Shown one piece after another: positions 1-7,904 of a stretch of DNA of 64,000 nt. Position numbers and translations under genes: made by a program. Under the pieces are notes generated by a model. The model saw nothing but the letters and a program-made list of their open reading frames with translations, made no database searches and was not told the origin of the DNA. This stretch comes from Streptomyces soli (GTDB taxonomy: Bacteria > Actinomycetota > Actinomycetes > Streptomycetales > Streptomycetaceae): NCBI RefSeq assembly GCF_003999195.1, contig NZ_RJVR01000292.1:1-64000 (forward strand), in the 5' to 3' direction. Positions within the stretch are counted from its first letter, which is position 1; every line of letters begins with the position of its first letter.

Positions 1-313
1 CCCCGAGCTGGCCTGGGACGCCGGCCCCGACGGCCGGGCGCTGCTCGACCGCCTGTGCGCGGCGGCCCCGCCCCGCCTGGCGCCCGGCGGCACGCTGCTT
101 CTGGTGCAGTCCGCCCTGAGCGGCACCGCGTGGACCCTCTCGCTGCTGCGCGGCGCCGGGCTCAAAGCCGCCGTCATCGACCGGGCGACCGTCCCCTTCG
201 GACCGGTGATGCGCTCCCGGGCCGGCCGCCTCCGTGAGCAGGGCCTGCTCGCCCCCGACCAGGACACCGAGGAACTGGTGGTCATCCGTGCCGACAAACC
301 CCGCAACCCCTGA
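1..313 (+). CDS. HemK-like class I SAM methyltransferase, C-terminal part
   Basis: The gene enters from outside the window; reading frame 2 is open from the first base to the TGA at 311-313. The visible 103 residues contain 'WDAGPDGRALLDRL' and then 'LAPGGTLLLVQSALSG', the helix and strand that follow the NPPY catalytic loop in the HemK/PrmC-related protein methyltransferases of Streptomyces. The catalytic loop itself lies outside the window. Such enzymes transfer methyl from SAM to a protein glutamine or a small molecule in the cytoplasm; the substrate cannot be told from this tail. The next gene starts 31 bases downstream on the same strand. Confidence 0.7.
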   Translation, partial: PELAWDAGPDGRALLDRLCAAAPPRLAPGGTLLLVQSALSGTAWTLSLLRGAGLKAAVIDRATVPFGPVMRSRAGRLREQGLLAPDQDTEELVVIRADKPRNP

Positions 314-344
314 CCGTCCGGCTGACCGTCCGCGTCGAGTCGTC

Positions 345-524
345 GTGGTCCCCCAAGGGCCCATCCTGATCGAGGGCCCCGTCGAGGTCGCCCTCGACGA
401 CGGCCGCACGGTCACCTCCGACCGCTTCGTCGTCGCCCTCTGCACCTGCCGCCGCAGCGGCGCCTACCCCTGGTGCGACACCAGTCACCGCCGCACCCAC
501 ACGCCGCGCCGCCAGGTGTATTGA
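345..524 (+). CDS. CDGSH iron-sulfur domain protein
   Basis: A protein of about 59 residues starting at GTG 345. Its second half has 'CTCRRSGAYPWCDTSH', which fits the C-x-C-x2-S/T-x3-P-x-C-D-x-S/T-H signature that holds a 2Fe-2S cluster with three Cys and one His (mitoNEET family). The usual Gly after CD is Thr here. Function is probably electron or cluster transfer in the cytoplasm. The frame stays open upstream of 345 but that part does not look coding. The last codons and the stop fall exactly where an IS481-type remnant begins, so the native C-terminus may have been replaced. Confidence 0.65.
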   Translation: MVPQGPILIEGPVEVALDDGRTVTSDRFVVALCTCRRSGAYPWCDTSHRRTHTPRRQVY

Positions 525-740
525 TCACGGGCGTTGCTGACACTGGGGTCTTGATGGAAGGCGAAGACCTCCGCTGTGGTGGAGCTGTCTAGGCTGCACC
601 GCAGGGAGGTCCTCGCGTCCCACCGTAATGCCCGCTTGACCGTGCACGGCAGGTGGCTTCTGGTCGAGCGTGTCCGGGAGGGTGACCCAGGGCGCCGGCA
701 ACGCAGCGTCTGGTGCATGTGCTCGCAAGGCGGAGAATCG
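525..740 (+). mobile_element. IS481-family insertion sequence remnant (left end and transposase N-terminus)
   Basis: Codons 618-656 read SHRNARLTVHGRW, continuing LLVERVR to 677, the N-terminal start of IS481-type transposases of actinomycetes ('SHRNAxLTxxGRxxLxxR'). After about 20 codons the match stops and the frame breaks at a TAG near 749. No catalytic DDE region is present, so only about 200 bases survive. The family is recognised from memory of its N-terminus; exact ends and terminal repeats could not be fixed. Confidence 0.55.
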
Positions 741-971
741 CCCTCGTAGTGGGCCACTCGGGCACTTCCCCGATCGCGGCGAGCGCGCATGCCTGCAGGG
801 GGGAACTCGCAGACAGTCGGGGGCGCCCCCACCACCTTGCGATCAGACCAGACGCGGCGCGGCCCGCCCGCCGGGCGGCGGGAGGTGACGCGGTGGGGCA
901 CTCGCGCGCGCCTGCGGCCGGGGCCCCCAGTGCCAGGCGACGGGACGCCGCGGAGACCCGCCGACCCGGTC
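741..971. other. Non-coding stretch beside the IS remnant
   Basis: No reading frame here has a plausible start, ribosome site and protein-like composition. The stretch may contain further decayed IS sequence: a short frame with 'ENR..GPLGH..DRG' faintly recalls the helix-turn-helix part of the same transposase. The iron-enzyme gene on the minus strand ends at 972. Confidence 0.4.
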
Positions 972-1973
972 CTAGCCCGGCAGGGAGGTGCGGCCCGACT
1001 GCCAGGCGTCGAGGAGATGGCGCTCGAGGTGGTCGTCGAGGAGGCCGGTGGCCTGGATGCCGAAGATGACGTCACCGGTAAGGCGGGGCTCGGCGGCGAG
1101 CAGGCCGCCGATGACGTCGCGGCGCATCACTTGCTCGTGGACGGCGTCGGCCTCGATGTGCTCGCTGTAGAAGTGGCGGCAGGCCGGGCCGGCGCCCAGC
1201 CGGTCGATGGCGTCGACCATGCGGCGGGCGGCCGGGGCGGTGCTGATCTCGCCGGCGGCGAAGTGCCCCACCAGCGCGCCGCGCAGGGCGCGGTGGAGCC
1301 CGAGGTGGGACATCAGGTTGACCGTGGCGAGCGTGGCGGCGGGGACGGCGTCCAGGTAGTGCCCGTACGAGGGGTTGAGGCCGGCGTCGGCCATCAGGTC
1401 GGCGAACAGCCGGGCGTGGACGCGCTCGCCGCGCCCGGCGCCGAACTCGTCGTACTCGACCGCGACCAGTGAGGCCTTGGCCTGGCCTTCCAGACGCGGG
1501 ATCACCCAGGCCTGCGGGTCGGCCTCCTTGAGCTGGTAGAGGGAGCGGTGCACGAAGTACTCGCGCAGCTGCTCGAGGCTGCCCTCGCGCCGCAGATAGG
1601 CGGCGACCCCACCCGCCTCGCGTGGCTCGGTGAGCAGCGCGTCCAGTTCGGCGTCGAGGTCGTTCCGGCCGGTGCCGCCTGCCACGGCCGCCCGCAGCGC
1701 CCGCTCGAACACGCCCTCCATGGCCCCGCGCAACGTCAGCAGGCCCCCGTCCCACTCCCAGCCGGGGGCGACCGCGCCGAAGCCGCGGTAGTGCAGCTCG
1801 TAGCAGGTGTAGAGGGCGAGTTGCAGATCCTCGCCGTACGGATCGGCGTCATCGACGCGGACATCGGGCAGCGGTTCGCCGGGCCGGCGGTGGCCGAGTA
1901 CCTCCCGTACAGCGGCGGACAGCGGCCCGCGGGGCTCCGGCAGCGGGATGTCGGTGGTGGCGGTCGTGGTCAT
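972..1973 (-). CDS. Iron-containing redox enzyme family protein (haem-oxygenase-like di-iron fold)
   Basis: A 333-residue soluble protein starting at ATG 1973. It carries the hallmarks of the haem-oxygenase-like iron oxidase family of actinobacteria: 'YRGFGAVAPGWEWD' near residue 63, 'EYDEFGAGRGERVH' at 173-186, 'ATVNLMSHLGLHRALRGALVGH' around 216-237 and 'EHIEADAVHE' at 271-280. Glu and His residues in these segments would bind one or two irons. Members carry out oxygen-dependent oxidations or desaturations, but the substrate of this group is unknown. It stands alone and is divergent from a small gene at 2060. No signal peptide or membrane segment is visible. Confidence 0.8.
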   Translation of the reverse strand: MTTTATTDIPLPEPRGPLSAAVREVLGHRRPGEPLPDVRVDDADPYGEDLQLALYTCYELHYRGFGAVAPGWEWDGGLLTLRGAMEGVFERALRAAVAGGTGRNDLDAELDALLTEPREAGGVAAYLRREGSLEQLREYFVHRSLYQLKEADPQAWVIPRLEGQAKASLVAVEYDEFGAGRGERVHARLFADLMADAGLNPSYGHYLDAVPAATLATVNLMSHLGLHRALRGALVGHFAAGEISTAPAARRMVDAIDRLGAGPACRHFYSEHIEADAVHEQVMRRDVIGGLLAAEPRLTGDVIFGIQATGLLDDHLERHLLDAWQSGRTSLPG

Positions 1974-2059
1974 ATTGCTCGCCTGCCCCGAAACACGGGA
2001 GTTTTAATCCCTCGCCGAGCGCCCGCTCATCACACCGATCTCCCGAAAGGAGACATCTG

Positions 2060-2218
2060 ATGATGGACGTCGAGCCCTCGGGCGTGGCGGAGAAGGCCGC
2101 CGACATGGTCGGCATCATCGACCGCCGGGCCAAGGGCGATCTGCGGCGCTTCAAGGAGTACATCGAGGAGCGCGACAGCGAGAGCGGCGCCTGGCGCGGC
2201 CGGATCTCCCCGGTCTGA
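2060..2218 (+). CDS. Small charged protein of unknown function
   Basis: A 52-residue reading frame beginning with two successive ATG codons at 2060 and 2063. The purine-rich site GAAAGGAGA at 2045-2053 lies six bases upstream, which is a strong ribosome site. The protein is rich in Asp, Glu, Arg and Lys and has one predicted amphipathic helix ('LRRFKEYIEERDS'). A clear hairpin terminator follows at 2241. I do not recognise the family; good translation signals and a terminator argue that it is a real gene. It is divergent from the iron redox enzyme. Confidence 0.55.
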   Translation: MMDVEPSGVAEKAADMVGIIDRRAKGDLRRFKEYIEERDSESGAWRGRISPV

Positions 2219-2240
2219 CCCGCTCCCAGCACGGAAATAC

Positions 2241-2271
2241 GCGGATGGCGGCCCCTTCGGCCGCCATCCGC
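2241..2271. terminator. Hairpin terminator after the small charged protein
   Basis: A perfect 13-base stem, 2241-2253 pairing with 2259-2271, closes a five-base loop (ccttc). It sits 22 bases after the stop of the gene at 2060. Confidence 0.8.
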
Positions 2272-2331
2272 GCTTTGCCGCCCCCGCTGGCCTCGCCGCC
2301 CGCGGCCGGCCGCAGGCCGTAGCGCGCGCTG

Positions 2332-2420
2332 GTGCGCTGGACCACGACGACCGACCACAAAGTGATCGGCAGCCTTCCATGGTCACGGCCTTCTACATCT
2401 TCCTGGCCGCCGGGATCATT
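2332..2420 (+). pseudogene. ctaD (cytochrome c oxidase subunit I) N-terminal scrap
   Basis: Codons 2332-2376 read VRWTTTTDHKVIGSL and, after a shift of frame, 2379-2420 read MVTAFYIFLAAGII. Together these resemble the start of cytochrome aa3 oxidase subunit I, where 'TTDHKxIGxLY' precedes the first membrane helix. The two pieces are in different frames, consistent with loss of one base at about 2377, and the rest of the roughly 550-residue protein is absent. It is a scrap with no function. Confidence 0.5.
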
Positions 2421-2587
2421 GGGCGATCCGCAGTCCCGGCCCGACAGCAGGTCGTCCGGCAGCGAGTAGCCGCCGGAGCCTCCGACATCCGCGCCCCGTC
2501 CAGGGGCTGAGTCGGTTGGACAAGCGGGCCGGTTTCCCGGGTTAATGCCGGGAATTGGGGGCACCCGGCTGGTCAGGAGGTACTGAT

Positions 2588-2758
2588 ATGGTCCCGCTTC
2601 TCTTGGTGTTGCTCCTTGTCCTGATTCTTTTCGGGGCAGGGTTCGCGGTGAAGATTCTCTGGTGGATCGCGCTGGCTGTGCTGGTTATCTGGCTGATCGG
2701 CTTTGTCACGCGCGGCGCGGCCCCCGGTGGGGGCAGGTCACGTTGGTACCGGTGGTAG
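2588..2758 (+). CDS. Small hydrophobic membrane protein
   Basis: A 56-residue protein from ATG 2588 with the ribosome site CAGGAGG at 2574-2580. Nearly all of residues 3-42 is hydrophobic and forms two membrane helices ('LLLVLLLVLILFGAGFAV' and 'WWIALAVLVIWLIGFV'), followed by a short basic tail. Streptomyces genomes carry several such 'hydrophobic proteins', related to the lmo0937-type peptides and often stress-induced; their role is unknown. A very strong terminator follows at once. Confidence 0.75.
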   Translation: MVPLLLVLLLVLILFGAGFAVKILWWIALAVLVIWLIGFVTRGAAPGGGRSRWYRW

Positions 2759-2770
2759 ACGGAGCCGACC

Positions 2771-2805
2771 GCGGAAGGGCGGCGGATCATCCGCCGCCCT
2801 TCCGC
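2771..2805. terminator. Strong hairpin terminator after the small membrane protein
   Basis: A 17-base perfect inverted repeat, 2771-2787 with 2789-2805, lies 12 bases after the stop codon. The arms are almost contiguous, so the real loop opens to about four bases. Confidence 0.85.
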
Positions 2806-2999
2806 GTATCCGGGCTCCCGGCCGGCGCTCGGGGGCACGGCACCGGCAGCTGGTGTCCCAACGTGCCGGTGCCTCGCCCCCGCCGAACGCCGGGCGGGAA
2901 CCGATCTCTCGGGTAGCCGTCCTCGGTGGCTTCAAACCGGTGATGATCCGGCGCGACCGGGTAGCCGTCCGATGACCGAGGGACGGAAGAGGTGAAACC

Positions 3000-3367
3000 A
3001 TGCCGGACCGCCGCATCGTCCTGGCCGCCTCCGCCGACGGCAAGGAACTGGCCGCCATGCGCTCCGCCCTCGACGCCGAGGACGCGATCGCTGATGCCAC
3101 CAGCGCCGACGACGTCGACGCCAGCAAACCCGCACCCGATATCGTCGAGCAGGCCCTCGACCGAGCGGCGTTCCCGCCCGCGACACGGTCTCCATCGGCG
3201 ACACCGTCTGGGACGTCCGGGCCGCCGCCAAGGCCGGCGTGTCCTGCGTCGCGCTGCTGTCCGACGGCATCCCGCGCGCCGACCTGGAGCAGGCCGGCGC
3301 CGCCGCGGTCTACCAGAATCCGGTGGACCTGCTGAGCTCGATCGACACCAGCCCGCTGCGGGTGTGA
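3000..3367 (+). pseudogene. HAD-family phosphatase, N-truncated and frameshifted
   Basis: The first frame (3000-3166) encodes 'GKELAAMRSALDAEDAIADATSADD' followed by 'SKPAPDIVEQALDRA', which is the middle of a haloacid dehalogenase hydrolase with its conserved Lys. At 3167 the protein continues in another frame as 'GVPARDTVSIGDTVWDVRAA' to the TGA at 3365. The 'GDTVWDV' aspartates are the fourth HAD motif. Restoring one G in the run at 3167-3169 would rejoin the frames. The N-terminal DxD nucleophile motif is missing, so the gene is broken even without the frameshift. A GAAGAGG site precedes the ATG at 3000, so a short peptide could still be made. Confidence 0.75.
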
Positions 3368-3388
3368 GCCGTAGCTTCCGTCGAAGGG

Positions 3389-4348
3389 TCAGGACCGGGT
3401 CAGCTCGGGGAGCACCTTCGCACGGTAGAAGTCGAAGAAGCCGCGCTGCTCGGGGCCGATCTGAGCGACGTACACGGTGTCGAAGCCGGCGTCGACGTAG
3501 CTCTGCAGCGTACGGACGTGCTCGTCGAGGTCGTCGCCGCAGGTGACGGACTCGGCGGTCATGTCCTGGGTGACCAGCTGGGAGGCCTGCTCGAAGTGGC
3601 GGGGGCTGGGCAGGATGTGCGCCAGCTCACCGGGGAGTTGCTCGTTGGGCCACAGCCGGTGCGCGGTGGCGGCCGCGGCCTCGCGGTCGGGGCCCCAGCA
3701 GACCTTGGTGCCGCCGAGGACCGGCTTGCCGGCGCCGCCGCTCTTGCGGAACTGGGTCACCATGTCGGTGTCGGGCGTCATCGTGATGTAGCCGTCGCCG
3801 ATGCGGCCGGCGAGGGCGGTGGCCTGCGGGCCGAAGCCGGAGATGTCGATGGGCACGGGCTCGTCGGGCACGGTGTAGAGGCGAGCGTTCTCCACCGTGT
3901 AGTGGTGGCCGTAGTGGTTGACCTCCTTGCCGGTGAGGAGTTCTCGGATCACCGCGACCGCCTCCTCCAGCATCTCCTGGCGTACGTGCGCCGCAGGCCA
4001 GGGGCCGCCCACGATGTGCTCGTTGAGGGCCTCACCGCTGCCGAGGCCGAGCCGGAAGCGGCCGTCGAGCAGCACCGCGCTGGTCGCGGCGGCCTGGGCG
4101 ACCACGGCCGGGTGGATACGTACGGTGGGGCAGGTGACCGCCGTCTCGACAGGCAGTGAGACGGCCTGCGACAGGGCGCCGATCACGGACCAGACGAAGG
4201 GGCTCTGGCCCTGCTCGTCGTTCCACGGGTGGTAGTGGTCGGAGATCGACAGGGAGGTGAAACCCGCCTGCTCGGCCATCCGGGCCTGTTCGACGAGTTC
4301 GGCCGGACCGAATTCCTCGCACGACAGGAAATAGCCAAAGTCGGTCAT
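3389..4348 (-). CDS. F420-dependent LLM-class oxidoreductase (TIGR03557-like, Fgd-related)
   Basis: A 319-residue TIM-barrel enzyme. The start at ATG 4348 is supported by AAGGAGAAT just upstream on the minus strand; a longer open frame above it is antisense to the Rieske gene. The N-terminus 'FGYFLSCEEFGPAELVEQA' and 'SISDHYHPW' match the actinobacterial F420-dependent family close to glucose-6-phosphate dehydrogenase Fgd. 'GSGEALNEH' at about residue 108 is the phosphate/F420 loop, present in true Fgd as 'GTGEALNE'. The protein is cytoplasmic. Its substrate is not settled: the family includes enzymes acting on sugar phosphates and others of unknown role. It is divergent from the DUF2231-Rieske gene. 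Confidence 0.8.
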   Translation of the reverse strand: MTDFGYFLSCEEFGPAELVEQARMAEQAGFTSLSISDHYHPWNDEQGQSPFVWSVIGALSQAVSLPVETAVTCPTVRIHPAVVAQAAATSAVLLDGRFRLGLGSGEALNEHIVGGPWPAAHVRQEMLEEAVAVIRELLTGKEVNHYGHHYTVENARLYTVPDEPVPIDISGFGPQATALAGRIGDGYITMTPDTDMVTQFRKSGGAGKPVLGGTKVCWGPDREAAAATAHRLWPNEQLPGELAHILPSPRHFEQASQLVTQDMTAESVTCGDDLDEHVRTLQSYVDAGFDTVYVAQIGPEQRGFFDFYRAKVLPELTRS

Positions 4349-4469
4349 TGGATTCTCCTTTTTCCCGGGGCTCCGCGGGCTCCCTACAGCAGTCCCCTCT
4401 GCACGGCTAACCGGGCTTCCGTCGGGGAAACCCCGTTTGCCGGGGGCCGGGACGGAAAGCCGCCCAAGC

Positions 4470-5336
4470 ATGAGGCTTACGCAGGCAACGCATGCGATGG
4501 ACGCTCTCGAGGGCCAGGACCGGCTGGACGGCCTGGCCGATTCCCTGCGGCGGGCCGTACGGGCGCTGCCACTGGGTGCGGGCCGCGACGTACTGCGCGG
4601 GCTGTGGCTGGGGCATCCGCTGCACCCGGCGCTCGTCCAGGTCCCGATCGGGGCCTGGACCTCGGCCGCCGTCCTCGACCTGCTCCCCGGTGAGGGCCGC
4701 GCCGCCCGCCGGATGGTGGCCCTGGGCCTGGCCGGTGCCGGGCCCGCCGCGCTGGCCGGCTGGGTGGACTGGGCGGAGCTGCGCCCCCGGCAGGCGCGGG
4801 TGGGCGTGGTGCACGCCGCGGCGAACGTCACCGCTGTCGCCGCGTACGCCGGTTCGCTGGCCGCCCGTATGAAGGACCGCCCGGCCCTGGGCCGTGCCCT
4901 CGGCTTCGCCGGCCTCACCGTCGCCACGGTCGGCGGGATCCTCGGCGGCCACCTCGCGTACCGGCAGGCCGCGGGCGTCAACCATGCCGAGGCGGTGCCG
5001 CTGCTGGTCGAGCCCGGCTGGCACCGCCTCGGCGACGTGGCCGAGTTCCCGATCGGGGAGCCCAGCCGCCGCATGGTCGACGAGGTCCCGGTGCTGGTCG
5101 TTCGCGAACCCGGCGACCTCGTCCACGTCCTCGCCGACCGCTGCAGCCACCTCTCCGGCCCCCTCTCCGAGGGCAAGCTCACCGACGACGGCTGCGTCGA
5201 ATGCCCCTGGCACGGCAGCCTCTTCCGCCTCTCCGACGGGGAGAACCTTCGAGGCCCGGCCACCGCTCCGCAGCCCGTGTTCGACAGCCGGGTCACGGCC
5301 GAGGGCCAGGTGGAGGTACGCCTCCCGGAGGACTGA
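4470..5336 (+). CDS. DUF2231 membrane domain fused to a Rieske 2Fe-2S domain
   Basis: A protein of about 288 residues from ATG 4470; ATG 4437 and ATG 4497 are possible alternatives. Residues 45-170 form the four-helix DUF2231 membrane domain, beginning 'LGHPLHPALVQVPIGAW'. Residues 183-288 are a Rieske domain with C225-x-H227 ('CSHLSG') and C245-x2-H248 ('CPWHGS'), the two Cys and two His that hold a 2Fe-2S cluster. It is expected to be a membrane-tethered electron-transfer protein. Its partner is unknown. It is divergent from the F420 oxidoreductase. Confidence 0.85.
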   Translation: MRLTQATHAMDALEGQDRLDGLADSLRRAVRALPLGAGRDVLRGLWLGHPLHPALVQVPIGAWTSAAVLDLLPGEGRAARRMVALGLAGAGPAALAGWVDWAELRPRQARVGVVHAAANVTAVAAYAGSLAARMKDRPALGRALGFAGLTVATVGGILGGHLAYRQAAGVNHAEAVPLLVEPGWHRLGDVAEFPIGEPSRRMVDEVPVLVVREPGDLVHVLADRCSHLSGPLSEGKLTDDGCVECPWHGSLFRLSDGENLRGPATAPQPVFDSRVTAEGQVEVRLPED

Positions 5337-5345
5337 CCGCCGCGC

Positions 5346-5516
5346 CTACCAGCCGCGCAGTCGTATCCCGGTCCTCACCCCGGTCGACTGGAGGGGTTCG
5401 TAGCCCTGCGCCAGAAGTTCGGCGATCAGGGTCAGGTCCCGGCGCTGCGGACGTGTCGAGTACGAATCGCGCCTGACCGAGACGGTGATCGGCGCGATGT
5501 ACCTACCGCCTGCCAT
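5346..5516 (-). CDS. Small conserved-looking protein, unknown function
   Basis: A 56-residue frame from ATG 5516 to TAG at 5346-5348. The sequence is well balanced and has a helix 'RRDLTLIAELLAQGYEPL' followed by 'GVRTGIRLRGW', which looks like a folded domain and not like a shadow frame. No good ribosome site precedes the ATG. It is convergent with the DUF2231-Rieske gene and its start lies against the MFS remnant, so it may be the C-terminal stub of a longer lost gene. I do not recognise a family. Confidence 0.4.
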   Translation of the reverse strand: MAGGRYIAPITVSVRRDSYSTRPQRRDLTLIAELLAQGYEPLQSTGVRTGIRLRGW

Positions 5517-5545
5517 GAGGTCGGTGAAAGTCCGACGCCTGGGGG

Positions 5546-6313
5546 TGGGCCTCGCTCGGCGTGATCGGTTCCCTGGCAGGGGCGGTCCTGATGGGCACCG
5601 CCTTCTGGCTGCGGTCGGCCCGGCACGCGGCGCCGATCGTCGAACTGCCCCTGCTGCGCGTCCCCGCCTTCGCCGTCGGCACGCTCGCGGCCCTGCTCTT
5701 CACCGTCGCCTTCGCGGCGATGCTGCTCACCTCGGTGCTGTGGTGCCAGGAGGTCTGGGGTTACTCGGCGATCCGTACGGGACTCGCCATCGCCCCCGGG
5801 CCGCTGGTGGTGCCCGCGCTGGCGGTGGCCTCGGGGGGGGTGTCGTACGACGGCTGGGCACGGGGCGTACCGCGGCTCTGGGGTGCCTGCTGTTCGCCGG
5901 GGGCCTGGGGTGGTGGGCCGGTGCGCTGGGTACGAGCCCGCGCTACGCGGCCGAGTTCCTCCCCGGCATGCTGATCACCGGCGTCGGCGTGGGCTTCGCG
6001 CTGCCCACGCTGGTCGGCGCCGCGGCCTCCGCACTTCCGCCGCATCGTTTCGCCACCGGGTCGGCCGTCACGACGATGGCTCGCCTGACCGGAGCCGTAC
6101 TCGGCGTCGCCCTCATGGTCACCCTGCTCGGCGAACCCCGCACCGCTGACGCCGCCCTCGCCGCCTTCGCACGGCTGGGTGGCCGCCGTGGCCGCCGCGT
6201 GCCTGGCCGCCGTCGCGGCGCTGGCCCTGCGCAGGCCGGCGAGCAGCATTCCGGACGGGGCGCCGGTGGCCGTGCGGCCGAAGAACGTGGTGCCGGATCT
6301 GCCTGATCGCTGA
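5546..6313 (+). pseudogene. MFS drug-efflux transporter (DHA2 type), truncated with two frameshifts
   Basis: Three consecutive frames together give the C-terminal half of a 14-helix EmrB/QacA-type exporter. The first (from 5546) reads 'GVIGSLAGAVLMGTAFWL' and 'PIVELPLLRVPAFAVGTL'. The second, entered at a run of eight G at 5823-5830, reads 'RRLGTGRTAALGCLLFAGGL' and 'GVGVGFALPTLVGAAASAL'. The third, entered near 6170, reads 'HGWVAAVAAACLAAVAALAL' and ends at TGA 6311. The N-terminal helices are missing. The gene cannot make a transporter as it stands. Frameshifts in G runs could be sequencing errors, but the missing N-terminus could not. Confidence 0.75.
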
Positions 6314-6346
6314 CAAGCCCGCTGCCGTCGCGGCGCGGGCGATGCC

Positions 6347-6499
6347 ATGCGTGAAGAAGCCGTCAGCGAGTTCTCACTCGGCCCCGCTGTCTCCCCCTTC
6401 AGCCGGACCGTCCTGCCCGGCGCCGACAAGGTCGACGACGACGTCGGACCCCGCAAGGCGCCCCTCCGTACCGCCCTCACCACCGCCGGCGGACCCTGA
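6347..6499 (+). CDS. Possible 50-residue protein or gene remnant
   Basis: An ATG-TGA frame of 50 codons with strongly GC-rich third positions and a plausible sequence ('AVSPFSRTVLPGADKVDDD'). There is no ribosome site and no recognisable family. It may be the tail of a lost gene between the MFS remnant and the CarD-like gene. Confidence 0.2.
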   Translation: MREEAVSEFSLGPAVSPFSRTVLPGADKVDDDVGPRKAPLRTALTTAGGP

Positions 6500-6609
6500 C
6501 ACCTGGAAGGGGTTCGTCGCGGGGCGCGGCGAGGCCTTCGTGGCGCGGGGAACGGCCGGTTCGGGTGCGGAGAACATCGAGGCGCCCTGGTCAGGCGCGA
6601 CCGGCCGGG

Positions 6610-6831
6610 TCAAAGCTTGGCCATCTTGGTGAAGGGACTGGTGATCCGTGCCCGGAAGGAACCGAAGTCCACGAGGACGGCGATCTCGTCCTCGATACCG
6701 ATGACCCGGCCGAGGCCGTGCTCATCGTGGGAGACCCGATTCCCTATGTCGAACGACTTCAGCGGCGGTGCCACCGGGGCTTTGAAGGGGCTGGAAGGCA
6801 GGACGCGTCTGGTAACTGCTGGCTTCGTCAT
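6610..6831 (-). CDS. CarD/CdnL-like beta-barrel small protein
   Basis: A 73-residue protein; the start ATG 6831 (MTKPAVTRR) is preferred over an upstream in-frame ATG at 6918. The second half 'YDIGNRV/FDIGNRVSHDEHGLG' type segment followed by 'RVIGIEDEIAVLVDFG' has the V-x-H-x-x-x-G-x-G-x-V pattern of CarD, CdnL and Mfd RNA-polymerase-interacting domains. Full CarD is about 160 residues, so this is only the Tudor-like fold without the DNA-binding helices. The N-terminal 25 residues are basic and probably disordered. It may modulate transcription; this role is inferred. It is divergent from the glycosylase. Confidence 0.65.
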   Translation of the reverse strand: MTKPAVTRRVLPSSPFKAPVAPPLKSFDIGNRVSHDEHGLGRVIGIEDEIAVLVDFGSFRARITSPFTKMAKL

Positions 6832-6916
6832 TGACTCCAGTATGCGGCAGTACCCCGGGCACTGATGCCCCCCCTTCTGGGTAGGCGTGGTGCGCAAGCA
6901 CGAGGGAGATGGCGCC

Positions 6917-7714
6917 ATGCCCGAGCTTCCGGACGTCGAAGGCTTCCGTCGGGTCCTGGCCTCGTGCGGTCAGGGCCGCCGCATCGAGCGGGTCGACGTG
7001 GCCGATCCGGGAGTACTGCGGGGCGTGAGCGTACGGCGGCTGCGGGAGGAACTGCGGGGCCGCACCCTCGCCGAGCCCAAGCGGCACGGCAAGTGGCTGA
7101 TCGCCCGCACCGACGGCGGACCGGCCCTGCTGCTGCACTTCGGGATGACCGGCGAGCTGCTGTGCTGCCCGCCGGACGACCCGCCGCACCCGTACGACCG
7201 GGTCCTGCTCGCTCTCTCCGGCGATCGCGGCCTGCGGTACCGGGACCTGCGAAAGCTGCAGGGCCTGCGGCTCGCCGCGACCGAGGCCGACATCGACCGG
7301 ATCCTCGACCGGCAGGGCCCAGACGCGCTGGCTGTGGATCGCGACACGTTCACCCAGCTGCTGGCCGGGCGGCGCGGACGTATCAAGGCCGTACTGATGG
7401 ACCAGTCCGTCGTGGCCGGCCTCGGCAACCTCCTCACCGACGAGATTCTCTGGCGGGCCCGCACCGCCCCCGCCCGCCCCGCCAACCGGCTCGGCGAGGA
7501 CGACTACCGGCGGCTCCACTCCACCCTGCGCCGCGTCCTGCGCTCCTCCGTACGCGACGGCCGCGTCCCCGATCGCCCCTCCTGGCTCACCGGCCACCGC
7601 GACGACCCCGACCCGCGATGCCCCCGCTGCGGCGGCCACCTCCGCCGGGACCGGATCGCCGGGCGCACCACGGTCTGGTGCCCGCACTGCCAGAACGGGG
7701 CGGAGGCGGGCTGA
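6917..7714 (+). CDS. Fpg/Nei-family DNA glycosylase
   Basis: A 265-residue base-excision-repair enzyme that removes oxidised bases and cleaves the abasic site. The start ATG 6917 gives 'PELPDVE', whose Pro is the catalytic N-terminus after Met removal, with the helper Glu next to it. 'RHGKWL' (Lys59) is the beta-strand lysine and 'HFGMTGE' at 74-80 follows. The helix-two-turn-helix region reads 'QSVVAGLGNLLTDEILWRA'. A zinc finger C235-x2-C238-x16-C255-x2-C258 closes the protein. The second residue group has Asp where Fpg often has Glu ('PEVE'). GGGAG lies a few bases upstream. It is a single gene. Confidence 0.9.
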   Translation: MPELPDVEGFRRVLASCGQGRRIERVDVADPGVLRGVSVRRLREELRGRTLAEPKRHGKWLIARTDGGPALLLHFGMTGELLCCPPDDPPHPYDRVLLALSGDRGLRYRDLRKLQGLRLAATEADIDRILDRQGPDALAVDRDTFTQLLAGRRGRIKAVLMDQSVVAGLGNLLTDEILWRARTAPARPANRLGEDDYRRLHSTLRRVLRSSVRDGRVPDRPSWLTGHRDDPDPRCPRCGGHLRRDRIAGRTTVWCPHCQNGAEAG

Positions 7715-7904
7715 GACCCGTGGCCCGGCAGTGCGGGCGATCCCTCACCGGCGCCCGGGCCGCAGGCACTCGCCTGCCCCCGGACCGGCGAGTCAAGCGC
7801 CGGGTTGACCAAGGGGCGGAGAGCCTTGCCAATGCGGGGATATAGTAGTTTTTGCTGGCTTTTGGGGATCAACATCCGATCAGCCGCAGATCGAAGGCGG
7901 CGAC

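Noticed and set aside
3389..4348. Naming the F420 enzyme fgd
   Set aside because: Motifs place it in the Fgd-related group but do not prove glucose-6-phosphate as substrate.
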